Source: Aphelenchoides besseyi
Taxonomy: Eukaryota > Nematoda > Chromadorea > Rhabditida > Aphelenchoididae
NCBI GenBank assembly: GCA_024699855.1
Contig: JAMPIQ010000003.1
Location: forward strand, 8,680,001-8,744,000
Length of the DNA stretch: 64,000 bases
Direction of reading: 5' to 3'
Under the pieces are notes generated by a model. The model saw only the letters and a list, made by a program, of their open reading frames with translations. It was not told where the DNA came from and did no database searches. This document shows positions 12,519-23,688 of this stretch, piece after piece (the stretch's first letter is position 1; each line of letters starts with the position of its first letter). The position numbers and the translations under genes are program-made.

Positions 12519-12857
12519 TTGCCAAAAGTAAACATTGGATTGTTTTCAAGAACAGTACTTTATCTCGTTGAAAACTACTTAAACACGATCGTTGTCCAAA
12601 ATTACGTCGGAATTCATTAGCCTCATTTATTTTGAACAATTTTCTAACGAACAGTCAAGGTTTACGATCGTTGAGTGGATGAATGGATAAGGAAAACTCA
12701 TCTCAATATTCTATTGCCCGAACGAAATCACGAGCTAAAGTTTACTAATTTGAAAGATTCGAAAAACGCGAATCCGCATTTTCTCTGAATTCTTTTTATC
12801 ACTAAATTTGCATTCGATTACAGACGAACAAAGCAAATAATAATCGTTATTCGATTA

Positions 12858-12915
12858 CCGTTGTCATTCTTAGATTACTCACACAAACTAAGAGCTAATC
12901 TAAGAATGACAACGG
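12858..12915. repeat. 20-bp perfect stem, 18-nt loop
   Basis: CCGTTGTCATTCTTAGATTA and its exact reverse complement flank an 18-nt loop, at the left side of repeat A copy 1. Copy 2 lacks this perfect pairing. Confidence 0.85.
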
Positions 12916-12950
12916 AACGGTCAAAGGATTCGAGTAGTTGGACTAGGAGT

Positions 12951-13062
12951 CTGCTCTTCGATTCCTCCGCTTGGTCATCCAACGCACTGTTATCCTACAC
13001 TAGTTGAAACGTGAACAGTGTATGATAATAGTGCGTTGATCGACCAGCGGAGAGAAGAGCAG
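12951..13062. ncRNA. Candidate hairpin RNA in repeat A, copy 1
   Basis: About 112 nt folding into a long stem: CTGCTCTTC pairs with GAAGAGCAG at the base, then CTCCGC with GCGGAG, CAACGCACT with AGTGCGTTG, and TACACT with AGTGTA near a roughly 15-nt loop. The size is like a precursor hairpin. Transcription is inferred, not shown. A foldback DNA element is the alternative. Confidence 0.35.
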
Positions 13063-13385
13063 AGGAATGAGTAGAGAAGGAATGACTAGGAAAGGAATGA
13101 GACGATGGAGTGACTGTTTGGACTCATTCCAGGGTTTATATGCTACTCGAATGAGACCATGGAAGCTGCAAAAGGCGGTACCCGCAGTCAAATATGCATT
13201 ATCTAGCAGAAAGGCGGTTGACGTCTTTCGGTAGACAATAGATCACGATATCACTTACGACTTGCGAATTATTTCTTTATCTTTGACATTTCCTCGGGTG
13301 TTGCTCAAGTTTGAATTTGAACAAAGAGATTGACGGCGTCTTTTAAAAACAATCACATCCACCATGACGTCAACAGCTACGACGT

Positions 13386-13987
13386 TGATTACAATTGAGA
13401 TATCAGGGTTATTTCATCACGTTATTCTTGATTTTTTCCTCTTAATCGCTTCATCAACTAGATTCTAAACAAAAATCTCTTCAAACACCGAAATCCTTCT
13501 AGTTTACTGTAAAGATTGTTCGACGACTATGAGATCAAATACACTTGTGTTCATTAAGCTCACAAAAACATCCGAAGCAACGAACATGGTCGTGAACAAG
13601 ATCGACCGAAACTCGAAAACGCAAACTGTCAAATGAACGACAGAATGCGGATCTTAAAAGTTCGAACAAAAACGAAATTGACGAATTTATGTCCAGTGAA
13701 AGCATTAAATGGAAAATTTGGCATAATCGAGGGAAAAATTATCAATGAGTTCATTAAATGAAACGGGAAAGTGAGTTAAATGGGTGTAGAATCAGTGTGT
13801 ATTTGAGATTTTTAGTTATCGATTACACGTTGATTGACTGCGAAAACGTTTGGGAGCCGAAAAAACGCTAGAACTCGAACTCGTACTGCTGGATCCGTTT
13901 ATTTCGCGCAGAAACTCGCCGGCAAGATTGTTCACGCGAATCGGTTTGCTTTCTATAAGATCGTGATCTGAAGTCTTTCTGAATGCA
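13386..13987. other. Intergenic, no gene seen
   Basis: AT-rich sequence with short open frames only, upstream of the 3' end of the coiled-coil gene on the minus strand. Confidence 0.5.
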
Positions 13988-14850
13988 CTAGCCTTTTCTC
14001 ATCAATCGACGATATCCTTCGGCCTGATTCTTCAGCATTTTGTTCGTGGCTCGAAGAGTTTCGCATTCCTGTTTGAATGGTGCCAACTGATCCACCTGAC
14101 ACTGTGCTGTCTTCAGCGCCTTCTTATACGTTTCTTTGATTTCTTCGAGTTCTTGCAGATTCCTCTTCGTAATCTGCGCTTTTTCACGCGCCTGAAACAT
14201 TCGGAAATTTGAATAAAAAAGAACTGGGAACTCACGAAATCGGCTTCGCTTTGAACTCTGTCTCGCTCCAGTGTCTGGATATCCGAGAGGAGATGTTTCT
14301 TTTCGTTTTCTTTGACTAGACAATTTTGCTGAAGCTCTGAAACCGAAGTGAAAAAAAGAATATTCCGGAACTTACCCGAATTCTTCTGTTGCAGCTCTCG
14401 AATCTGAACGCTGGAATCGAGAACGTTTTTCTCGGCAACTTCGGCGCGTTTCTTCCACGTTCGATTCTCCGTCTCCAGAATTTCGATTTGCTGAAAACCC
14501 GAAGTGTAAAACAAAATTTTGACAACGAACTTACGGTTCTCAACCGTTGGATTTCAGTCGTCTGTTCGTTGACGTCGCGACGAGCTTCGTTTCTTTCGTT
14601 GATCAAATCGCGGTGTTTCTGTTCGAGCTCCACACGTTGATTGTTCCATTCGGCTCGTTCTCGCTCAATGGCCATCTTCTCTTCGACGATCAACTGTTGC
14701 ATCGAGACCAGGACTTCGGCTGCGGAAAGCGCGCAGTTTTCGGCAACTCGATACGCTTTCAGTTTTTCTTCGAAGGAACTGAAAAATCGGAGGAAAAGTA
14801 AAAGAAAAAACCTCTTAAACTCACCTTTTTAACGCGTTGTAATTGGCCAT
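13988..14850 (-). CDS. Coiled-coil protein, five exons, complete
   Basis: ATG 14,850 (MANYNALKR) to TAG 13,988-13,990. Four introns of about 40-45 nt all have consensus ends and keep the frame. The product is about 235 residues, almost entirely charged heptad-like helix rich in Glu, Lys, Gln and Arg (for example QQLIVEEKMAIERERAEW and QIEILETENRTWKKRAEVAE). There is no signal peptide or membrane helix, so it should be cytosolic or nuclear, probably a dimeric scaffold. I do not recognise the family. Confidence 0.7.
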
Positions 14851-15845
14851 GTTGTAGTCCTTGAATTCAATGGATTCTTCGGACAAAGCCGCCGATCAGC
14901 AGAAGCAAACAACTTCGAATGGTCAAAGATGGCGGCATCTATGAGACTCCGCGTCGAGACGAAGATGGTTAGTCAAATTTGTGTCAAGAAACGAGTGAAA
15001 TGGTAGAGTCGACTCATTTTCGAGTTTCCATCCAATGCAAAAGCAATCAACATGCTATTGAATACTAACAAGCTGCCGAGTTGTGTAGGCTAACAAGATT
15101 GAGCATCTAATTACACAACATGACTTCTATTGTTTGGGTGATTACCACGACAAACAGACTCATTTTTAAACAGGAAAAAGTTGAGGTCTTAAAAAAATCG
15201 ACTTAAATCAACAGAAAACATTTTTAGTGTGAAATTGAATGTAAAGATCGCAGAGATTACTGAATGCGCTATGGGAAAATTTCATCCATTGTTGCGAATG
15301 GTTGTTAAACAAGCATCAAGCTCACTGTAACTCTCAAGTAACCGCTCTTCTTCGTATTCATAGACAACTGCAAAGAGAGAGGGCGAGGGACGGTTAGAAT
15401 CTGCGCTTTGACCGCCGCTTTCCCATCACTTTAATTGCACCACCGAATCCTCTTCTTTTCGCAGTCACTCGTCATTTCCGTCTATTTGACCTTCTCTTAA
15501 GGTTAGTGAAATGATCTCAGCCCTCAAGTGGCAGAGACCTTGAAATTTTGGATTGTTCCGCTCATCCCAGTGGAATTCATAAACAGTTGGAATAGTATCA
15601 GAGAACACGCCGATCAGAGTGTTCTGTACTTTTTATCGAACCATACAACTGAACAGTCAGATCGCTGAACGCCAATGAACACTCTTACTGTTATCAGTTC
15701 GATATGCAACAGGACCGTGATTTAAAGTTCAACAAAGTCAGACGCTGGAACGGTCAATTGAACAAGATAAACAGGATTTGAATGTCAATCGGTTGAACAC
15801 TCAGCTTTTGTGAAACACAAGTTGATCACTTCGCACGTTCCAATC
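14851..15845. other. Divergent upstream region
   Basis: Lies between the coiled-coil gene (-) and the secreted protein gene (+). I see no supported gene. It should contain promoters for both. Confidence 0.5.
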
Positions 15846-15849
15846 GGCT

Positions 15850-15857
15850 ATAAAAGC
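15850..15857 (+). promoter_or_regulatory. TATA box of the secreted Leu/Gly-rich gene
   Basis: CTATAAAAG lies about 50 bp upstream of the ATG at 15,901, a normal core-promoter position given a short leader. Confidence 0.6.
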
Positions 15858-15900
15858 GGCAGTTGAAGGACAGTCAATCATCATCAGTTGTTCCGCTGAA

Positions 15901-16611
15901 ATGTCTCGTACTTCAATCGCCGTCTTCTTTTCTCTTCTCATCATCTCGACTCAGGCCTCTCCAGTGGCCAACGGTCAGGGATCTCCACTGCTCGGCAATC
16001 TTGTCGGAAATGTTCTGGGAACCGTCGATGGAGTGGTCGGAAATGCTCAGCCAGTGGTTGGCGAAGTCACTGGTCTGTTGGGCGGCTGCAAACAACCCGG
16101 AACGCTGACCAAGATCGTCAAACTGCTCAACTTGCCTGGAGCCGTCGATCCCGCCCAATTCGTCCAATTGCTCTCCATCTTGACTCAATTGGATTCGATT
16201 CTCACTCAAATCACCTGCACTGTCGACTCGTTGTTGCCGTTGGAAGGTGGCAGTGGATCGGGCAGTGGTCTTGATGGATTGTTGGAGGAGTTGAGAAATA
16301 TTCTGAACATCCCATCGAACGTCGACTTGGTTCCCTTCCTTAAAGCACTGTTGGCGGCCGTCGAGAAGCTTTTGGATCAATTGCTCGGAGATGTCAGCGG
16401 ATTGTTGGAGCAACTTTTGGGCGATGTCACCGGCTTGGTCGGTGGAGTGGTCGACATCTTGAATCCCGTCTTGAACAATCTCACCGGACTGTTGGGAATT
16501 CCAGAAGGTGTGTTGCCGTTGGATTTCGTCCAACAACTGATCCCTCAATTGCAAAAGGTTCTCGACCAACTTCTCGGTCAATTGGGATCGGGATTGCCGG
16601 TCGGATTGTAA
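15901..16611 (+). CDS. Secreted Leu/Gly-rich protein, single exon
   Basis: 236 residues with a signal peptide (MSRTSIAVFFSLLIISTQAS). The mature chain is rich in Leu, Gly, Val and Gln with recurring motifs such as GLLEQLLGDV and LDQLLG. It has a GSGSGSG linker near residue 118 and only two Cys (GGCKQPG, ITCTVD). The gene has no intron and uses strongly biased C-ending codons (ATC, GTC, CTC) unlike its neighbours, which suggests high expression. A TATA box lies upstream, and AATAAA at about 16,632 follows the stop. The repeats suggest amphipathic helices, perhaps a surface-active or structural secretion. No family is recognised. Confidence 0.75.
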   Translation: MSRTSIAVFFSLLIISTQASPVANGQGSPLLGNLVGNVLGTVDGVVGNAQPVVGEVTGLLGGCKQPGTLTKIVKLLNLPGAVDPAQFVQLLSILTQLDSILTQITCTVDSLLPLEGGSGSGSGLDGLLEELRNILNIPSNVDLVPFLKALLAAVEKLLDQLLGDVSGLLEQLLGDVTGLVGGVVDILNPVLNNLTGLLGIPEGVLPLDFVQQLIPQLQKVLDQLLGQLGSGLPVGL

Positions 16612-16824
16612 TCTCTCCACTTTCTTAGTATCAATAAACAGGCATAGCAACACGATCTCTGAAGTTTATGAGGTTTGAATGCACTGGTGGACCCTGATAT
16701 TCTTTCTATTGAGTGTGAATCTCAAGAATCAAACATCCAAAAATATGCATAGATTAATTTATTGTTCAAGTACCTTAATTGGAATTATAGAGAAATCTTA
16801 TTTGCGGTTTATAGTCTACAGACA

Positions 16825-19800
16825 TTAGTATGCATGTTGATCGTTATCGACCGGGTACAAACGATCCGGACTTGTAGCAACGTTAGCTGGATCCCACGGA
16901 TTGTTGCATGAACTAAACGCATCATTCGTACAACTGGGAGTCGTTGAACCGTAATGTGGAGTACAACTACCGCCTAAATTGTTGAAATTATAGATTTTAA
17001 ATCTATAAAACAAACCAAAGTCGTGCATTGGAGTCATCGCACCAACAACGTCCGTCAATGGACGACAACCAAAACCGTAGAGTGGCGTGGCAGACATGGA
17101 TTCCAATGGACGTGAAATTTGACTAGCAGCAAAGATATTGGTCGTTGCACCCGCAGCACCAACAACATCAATACGTGATCGATCGACGTTGATAATCTAA
17201 AAATGGAAATTCAACAGAATCAATTAGATGATGCTCACCTTTGGTTGAGTATGAAGTTCAACCAGCACGGTAGTTTCGGTTACATCTTTTGCTATTCCCA
17301 AATAACCTTAAATAGTTGAAATCAACAAAATTCATAAAATTTGTTTCCAGCCTTTCATTGGTCCTTGCTTGATGCGAACGGTTTTACCAATGAGCCACGT
17401 ATCACGACGTGGAACTCCCAAACTTGCACCTCCAAAACCTCCGAATCTGCCGTTCTGTGAGAACGCAGAAGAATGAACGAACGGCGTGGCTCCGGAATTC
17501 ATGGCACCGTCACCATTCAACGAATGTCGAGGACTCTTCAAACCCTCGAGGAATGAAGCTAAACTTGGGAATTAATAATCTCAAATGCTTTAAAATGCTC
17601 ACCATTAGTGGTTTCAGTGACTGCTGGTGCATTGTTGGCGCCGAGCAAAGTGACCATTTTGCTTTTGCAAACGAAGATACCCGAATTCTGTGTGTACTTT
17701 TGCGAGTAAATGAAAACCGAGCTTCGGAAAATGTACTTGATTTCGCCAAATCGTTTATCGTCGTCATCTCGAAATGCACGCTAAAAAGGTATTCGTAAAA
17801 TGCACTCAGATGATTACTTACTGTGATACTATCGGAGACTTTAACACGATCACCAGCTTGAATGGTATTGCCCAACGAATCGAAAGCTTTTGCAAACTTT
17901 ACTTGACGTGGTTGGATACTCAGCGCTTTTACACGCACAACATTTCCCTGCGCGTTCAAAACCTCCACGTATTCTCGTTCTAGTCGAATGATCACTCCAA
18001 CAGTGTCGTTGTCCAACGTAACGAGATCGTGGAATTGAAATTGACTTAACTGATTTACGCCAGTCGAGACTTGAACATCCAAACGAACATTGTGAGGACG
18101 AACTTTTATCTGCAACAATTCGCTAGTCAATGACAAAACTGGGGCTAACATACGTGATCCAAATTTAAATCTGAGATAATCACAACTTCTCGCTCATCAA
18201 CGCTAATTACAGTACCGGTCATGTTTTCGTATCGTCCATCAGTTACACGAACATGATCGCCGACTTTAAAAAATTTGCGTAGTTCACCGGAATTGAATTT
18301 TAACGGCTTCTAAACCTATCAGTTGGACAGTGACTACTACCAATTACACACCTTAAGCTCTTCGTGATCGGGCAGAACCACAATTGCGCCTTTTTCGATT
18401 GACTGAACTGTACCGCGCAGATACGTCAACTCGCCCTCCACAACTTCAACCACGTCACCAACAACAAAAACGTTGAGATTTTCTTTGATTCTTCTTCGTG
18501 ACACTAAAAAGAATATCCATCGACTAATGTTCTTTCATATTCACTCACATTCTTTAAAAAAATCCGGATCAGTGATCGAACTATCTTGAAAGTGTTTCAA
18601 CTCTTCGAATTCTGGTCGAATGTTATCATCCGTCTAAACAACTAATCTTTATCATCTGTTAATGACTACATACCACCGCAGTCAACGGGAAACTCTTATA
18701 CAACAATCCACCTTGATACCGATTTCCTTCGCAAATCACAAAATCGTCATTTTCCGAAATGTTGGCTCCCAATTCACGAATTCTGTCGATATTGAATGGC
18801 GCTGGAGGTGGTCGAACTTTTGCGGACTTTCGATTGATCGCCTTCTTGAACGTCGAAAGCTCTTCGTCTTCGTACTCATCGTCACCGTTTTGAGACTGAA
18901 ATTTCTGATTCGATCATATAGAAGTCAACACAAACTTACTTCTTTGAGGAATCCACGTTTCTTTTTGTAGTCGATTCGCGGCAACAAGCGCAAACAGACT
19001 TGATTTTGAGCAACATCAACCCAATCCACTTGTGCCAAGTCGCCTTTGTACATCGTTCGTTTCAAACGAACATAATCACCACTCTTAAGGTTCGGAACAT
19101 TCTTGACCACTTTCAATGTGTCAACCATTTCGCCAATCGGTACCATTTTAATGTCGTATTGATTAATTGACGACATGCCTTCGATCAAGCGCGCTACGTG
19201 GGCCTTCTTGCGTGCCTCAACGTACAAAATTCCTTTGAGGTTTTCCTTACAGATGATCGATATCACAAGAGTTGGCTGAAATGTATCATTAAATTATGTT
19301 CACGAAGGTATTTAAACTCACATCGGCCATGTTAGAGAAGGCAACGCATTTATGCAGCAATTGGAGTGTTGTTGATTTTTCTTCGCCCATTCGAACTTTG
19401 ACAATCCACAAATTTGGATCTTTGACTGTTGGCAGAAGTGAATTCTGAGAAATGGAGTCAAACACTTGGTCATTGACCGCCGCTTGGTTGCCATTGAACT
19501 CGGCCGCATGTCGCGCCTCAAAGTACTGACCCATTTCTTCTTCAGTCATTTGTCTGAACTCCAATCATAACATCAACACAAAATGAAAACATACGCTAAT
19601 TTGTTGCGATACGACGGTCGTTGCTTCTGTTGTTCCTGTTCGCGTATTGCCCGTTCGGCTTCATGACGCTCCGCCGGATTGACCATAATATCATCGTCGA
19701 TGTAGTCGGCGTCTTCGTCTTCTTCATAATCGTCCACTTCCACATCGTCCTGAATGAATCGGTGGACTGCGGATCGCTGAAATCAAAAATGTAAAAAGAA

Positions 19801-20134
19801 CCAAGATCAACTCACTTGTTTGTTTTGTTTTCGATGTTTACGTGTTGACTTCTTTCCCGCTCCTGAAGACTCTTCCTCCTCATTTTCAGATTCTTCATCG
19901 TCCGAGAGCTGTCGCTGTTTCTTCGATTGGTTGCGCGTGATCGGCGCTTCGTTCTCGTCGCCGTTTAGTTGACGACGTTTGCGCACATTCGACGGCGCTT
20001 TTCCAACGTGCGATTTGACCGTTGAACTCGGCAGTTGGTCTGTGACCTGAAAATCAATCGACAAATCAAGCAAATTTCTCGGAACCTACTTCTACTTCCA
20101 CATCACCAAAACTCTCGTCTTCATTCGACGACAT
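16825..20134 (-). CDS. spt-5: Transcription elongation factor Spt5
   Basis: Large subunit of DSIF, which with Spt4 clamps elongating RNA polymerase II. It begins [16 protein letters not shown] and continues with an acidic and basic low-complexity region ([14 protein letters not shown]). The NGN domain spans about 19,550-19,000 ([20 protein letters not shown]). KOW domains follow: [19 protein letters not shown], a segment at 18,480-18,160, the [18 protein letters not shown] region, and [17 protein letters not shown] at about 17,350. The C-terminal region is rich in Pro, Thr and Gly with TPLYG-like elements and ends DNDQHAY and TAA at 16,825-16,827. About ten short introns split it. Order and motifs are those of Spt5; exact exon borders were only partly checked. 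Confidence 0.88.
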
Positions 20135-20390
20135 TCCTGGACAACTGGAGCGAAACGAAAAACAAACGTTCGTTGAACAACACACGACCGACTTCGACGA
20201 CGTTCGTAGAAAGGAGGCCAACTTGCGACGCAACAAAACTCCGTTCTATTGATTTTCGATTGAAGATCTCAATTACGGCGATCTACCAAACGGTTTCCGT
20301 TGCAATGAGTTCCACCATCGATGGTCCATAAAAAACGGTGTGAAAAGAGACAACGTGAAATATTTGACATCAATGAGTTAGAGAGATAAA
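20135..20390. other. Upstream region of Spt5
   Basis: Short region between the Spt5 start and the next open frame on the plus strand, presumably holding the Spt5 promoter. No motif was singled out. Confidence 0.4.
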
Positions 20391-20594
20391 GTGACCGACT
20401 TTATACCGTCTGCAATAACTTCGGTTTCGAGAGAATCGCTGCTCGTACGATCAGAATTTGTGAATCGTAATCAAATTCGAGCCCAATTGGTCGAAGGAAA
20501 AGCAACGTCTGGAATGATCTTTCTCTTACTTTGTAATTACCAACTGAAAATTCAACGAGTTTATTTGAATGAACAAGGAAATTGTTTCATTTGA
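20391..20594 (+). CDS. Short unidentified coding-like frame
   Basis: Sixty-odd codons (TDFIPSAITSVSRESLLVRS to NEQGNCFI and stop) with coding-like composition but no ATG. It could be a terminal exon whose acceptor is near 20,377. The upstream exon is not identified and the product is unknown. Confidence 0.25.
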   Translation: MTDFIPSAITSVSRESLLVRSEFVNRNQIRAQLVEGKATSGMIFLLLCNYQLKIQRVYLNEQGNCFI

Positions 20595-20719
20595 AGTGAG
20601 TATTTTCATTGTGATGAAAGCGATAATGATTGAAAATAGAGTTGTAGACGAGTAGATGAAGTGTTCATTCCAAAACGATAATGTCCGGATGATCAACGTC
20701 TAAAGCAATCAAATAAACG

Positions 20720-21289
20720 TCAGTGACTATTGAACCTACGTGATTGATTTGCACTTATATCCATCAGCAATACTTCCAATAGAAAGATGATGATTGTTTT
20801 AAGCGGTTCTTTCAAGGTCGTATGTTGAATCGGATCATGCGGATAATCCAAACTATCCATCAGAAACCACGATTGCGAAACTTTCGGATCACAACGCCAA
20901 GTCTTGTAATGCGAGATGTTTGCATCATAATCGACAGCTCCAATAATGCGCATTTTTCGACTTAAATAGGGAATCTAGTCAAATGTAGTCGAGCTTACCC
21001 ATGGAAACAAACAGATATTCGTTCGAAATGAGTATTCGTAGACGTCGTGGATTGTAAATGACAACGACCAAGTACTTGAACTCCGGTTCTTGTTGACGAG
21101 ACAAAGCTTCGTTGTTTGTTTCTGGATGCAGGCATCACAAATCGACTCCATGGATTGTTCAAGAATGTTGGATAAGAAGTCCTTAGCTTGTACTTTTTTG
21201 TGAAAGACCGTGTAAGTGGTGATTTTGGGTACATTGTCGAAACAACATCGTTCTCTTTTTCTAACCTTCGCTTTAAATAACGACTTCAA
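20720..21289 (-). CDS. Unidentified coding fragment, two exons
   Basis: The first part encodes FHKKVQAKDFLSNILEQSME, ICDACIQKQTTKLCLVNKN and FTIHDVYEYSFRTNICLFPW up to a GTAAGC donor at about 20,997. The second part has coding-like sequence (VDYDANISHYKTWRCDPKVS) but in a phase the visible acceptor does not join. It lies directly 5' of the truncated helicase piece, on the opposite strand. The family is not recognised. It may be a fragment or have a frameshift. Confidence 0.3.
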
Positions 21290-21325
21290 ATTAACAAGTT
21301 GAAAATCATTAATATTTCTTTTCAG

Positions 21326-23419
21326 ATTACATTTGTTTCTTCAGGGTTTCAAGATCAAATCGTGTATTTTGAACTCCCAAATGCCGGCAAACAGTCGTTC
21401 ACATGTGATCAACGAATTCAACGAGGGAAAGTATCGATACATCATCGCATCTGATGCACGTGATGCGATTGGACTCTCAGAAAATGACGAAGAAGACAAA
21501 GAAACAGAAGATATAGAAGGGGCAGTAAGTTGTATTTGAAATTGCCAAAATCACTATTTGTAGTCGTCGAAGAAAAAGAAACGAACCAAAAAGCAGCGTA
21601 TTGCATACGACAAAGAATCAGAAGTATCTTGTGGAATCGATTTTCATTTCGTATCAAATGTCGTCAATTTCGATTTTCCGTCAACTACCGATCTCTACAT
21701 TCACCGTGTTGGACGAACAGCTCGCGGTTACAATCGCGGAACAGCGATTTTCTTCATTTCATCTCATGAACGTCAGAACTTCGAAAGCGTTCAGGAAGAA
21801 ATCAATGCTCAGAGTAAGAACAGAGAAAGGTATTTAACCAACTTGTTTCTAGTGGGCGAGAATGCAATTGCACCCTACGAAGTTCGAATGTCCGACTTCG
21901 ATGGCTTCTTCCTGAGATCGCGTGTAAGTTCACAAGGTGACATTTTGAGTTTCTATTCTATCTCAGGAAGTGTTGTCTGCAATCACAAAGTCAGTTGTTC
22001 GAGAAGCGCGATTATCGGAGATCAAACGACAACTGTTGGAGTCGAAACGATTGGAAGCGTATTTCGCTAAGAATCCACGAGAGAAAGAAGCACTGGAAAA
22101 CGATCGTGGGATGTGCGGCTTGCGACTTTACTCCACGGGCATTGCGGATGTTGCCGATTACATGGGTCAGTTTCTGTTGCTTATTCAGGCTTATCTTTTG
22201 TTTATTGGGTTGTTACTAAAGTTTTGTCTGATTGCGCAATGCATTTTCTAAAATTGGAACGAAAGAAATTGACCGGTCGATTGGAAATTAAACGAAGTGT
22301 CAAATTTGATTTATTGGATCTGCTGTTTCTCGACATCGCTACTCCTGTTTCCTTGACTAATTTCGTCAAATGGGCCTTACTCGTGAACAAGTGCGACTTC
22401 TGCTTCTCAACGAATATCGTCTCCATCACTCGCCCGCCAAAGCCGCCGCCATCATCAACTTGGCACATGGAACGCGAACGACCACCGAGAGGACGGCATG
22501 TCGATGGTTCAAAAAGTTCGACGATGGACTCGAGGATTTGGCCGATCAACCACGAACAGGACGTCCGCCACCGGCTCCTAACCTGCGACGAAACATGGGT
22601 CCAACTTGACAATCCATATCGCCGTGGGCAATGGTTGCGTCCCAATCAGCGACCGGGTGGTACACCCCGGCCGAATCTTTTCCAAACAAAAGTTATGCTT
22701 TCTGTTTGGTGGAATCGGTTAGGTGTTGTGCACTGGGAGTTGTTGGACCGCGGGCAGACGATCACTTCGGAACTGTACTGTGCCCAAATGGATCGAGTCG
22801 CCGCCGCCCTTCGTCATCGCCACGACGTTCTACTGCTCCAGGACAACGCGCGACCGCACACCGCCCGAAGAACTCAACAGCACCTGAGGACTTTGGGTTG
22901 GACGGCCATCGAGCACCCGTCGTACTCTCCGGACCTTTCGCCAACGGACTACCATCTCTTCCGTTCGCTAAAGACGTGGATACGAGGACGCCGATTCAAC
23001 GACGTCGATCATCTCGGCCGGTCCCTCAACTCGTTCTTCGCCTCCCGTCATCGATCCTTCTACACGCGCGGAATCACCCAATTGCCCGGACGGTGGCGCC
23101 GAACTATCAACTCAAATGGCGAGTATTTTTGATGATTTGTGTTAATTTTAATGAATGAATTCTAATCTACAACGAAAATCATACTTAGGACAGTAGGCAG
23201 CTGAACAACCGAACTTCGTTCACACACTTCCAACCGACCGGTCAATTTCTTTCATTCCTAATTTAGGTCACTCATGACGCAATCAGACAAAACTTTAGTA
23301 ACAACCCAATAGTTCCAAAACCACTACGTGGACAGAATTTCAAAACTATCGACGAGACTGGAAGTTTAAATCAACGGGGTCGTCGTGGCCGGAAACTTTC
23401 AGCTTTTGGTGGCTGGTGA
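21326..23419 (+). CDS. DDX56/Dbp9-type DEAD-box helicase, 3' half only
   Basis: Encodes the second RecA-like domain and C-terminus of a DDX56-type nucleolar helicase, a family needed for large-subunit pre-rRNA maturation. Exon 1 of this piece starts after a TTTTCAG acceptor with [17 protein letters not shown], followed by [20 protein letters not shown], a Lys-rich insert, [17 protein letters not shown], motif VI as [11 protein letters not shown], then [37 protein letters not shown], and VADYM joined across the mariner-bearing intron to [10 protein letters not shown]. All exon joins are in frame. There is no N-terminal domain upstream; that part lies at 27,454 in the same orientation. The middle exons with the DEAD box were not found. 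Confidence 0.8.
22205..23309 (+). mobile_element. Mariner element, internally deleted, TA target duplication
   Basis: 1,105 bp bounded by inverted repeats that start TTGGGTTGTTACTAAAGTTT and end with the reverse complement, each flanked by TA (22,203-22,204 and 23,310-23,311). A second paired block (GACCGGTCGATTGGAA and its near complement) lies about 60 bp inside each end. It contains a broken DD34D transposase and sits in the last intron of the helicase piece. Confidence 0.9.
22370..23132 (+). pseudogene. Mariner transposase, internally deleted
   Basis: The N-terminal helix-turn-helix part ([36 protein letters not shown]) is in one frame and the catalytic part in another. The catalytic Asp residues are visible in [20 protein letters not shown] and [13 protein letters not shown], matching the DD34D pattern of mariner. 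About 100 residues that normally link the DNA-binding and catalytic parts are missing, and the frame changes at the join near 22,575. The product cannot be a complete transposase. Confidence 0.85.
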
Positions 23420-23625
23420 ATGTGGCCGCATTAATGACCAACAACTCACAGGATTTTTATCAAGGAGCTGAAGTTCCAGTAGCCATTTTGTTGATCTTGA
23501 CCTCTCTCTTGGCGCTCTTCGGCACAGTTTTTCAATTTTATTTCCTTTGGATTGCCTACAAATCTTACGTTTATTTGACCAAAGTGCTCCTAAATCCTCT
23601 GTCGCCAATTCTTCGCGTTGATTGA
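23403..23625 (+). pseudogene. C-terminal exon of a four-helix protein, fused behind the helicase end
   Basis: After a TTTCAG acceptor at 23,402 a frame reads [19 protein letters not shown], then the helix VPVAILLILTSLLALFGTVF and YKSYVYLTKVLLN, then stop. This parallels the end of the protein encoded at 7,755-8,361 (YRSYVWLKEVQN). It overlaps the last codons of the helicase frame in another register. Upstream exons are missing, so it is probably a fragment brought in by rearrangement. Confidence 0.5.
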
Positions 23626-23688
23626 TATGCAACGTGCACATAATAAATCCCAATAAACAACATGCTATTTATACATGGTTGAGAAGAA

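Larger units (their letters stand above)
12835..13385 (+). repeat. Dispersed repeat A, copy 1
   Basis: About 550 bp matching 41,367-41,930 in the same orientation and, in reverse and more diverged, 43,230-43,560. The central 12,920-13,195 is nearly identical between copies 1 and 2. The short ORF at 13,000-13,191 is conserved only because the whole block is. No transposase, TIR or clear site duplication was found. Confidence 0.85.
22166..23312 (+). other. Helicase intron lengthened by a mariner insertion
   Basis: Donor ATGG|GTCAG; acceptor ATAG|TTCC at 23,312. Without the element the intron would be 40 nt ending TTTTGTTTAG. The insertion used the TA of that TAG, and the duplicated TA on the right side rebuilds the acceptor. 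Confidence 0.8.

Noticed and set aside
13000..13191. 63-codon ORF repeated at 41,529 and, diverged, at 43,486
   Set aside because: It is carried by repeat A. The frame overlaps the hairpin and shows no codon-level constraint between copies that I can see.
15913..16653. 246-residue open frame on the minus strand
   Set aside because: Antisense shadow of the secreted Leu/Gly-rich gene: Gln-rich through codon bias, with no start context or signal.
22202..22645. 147-codon minus-strand ORF in the mariner
   Set aside because: Antisense to the transposase N-terminal part.
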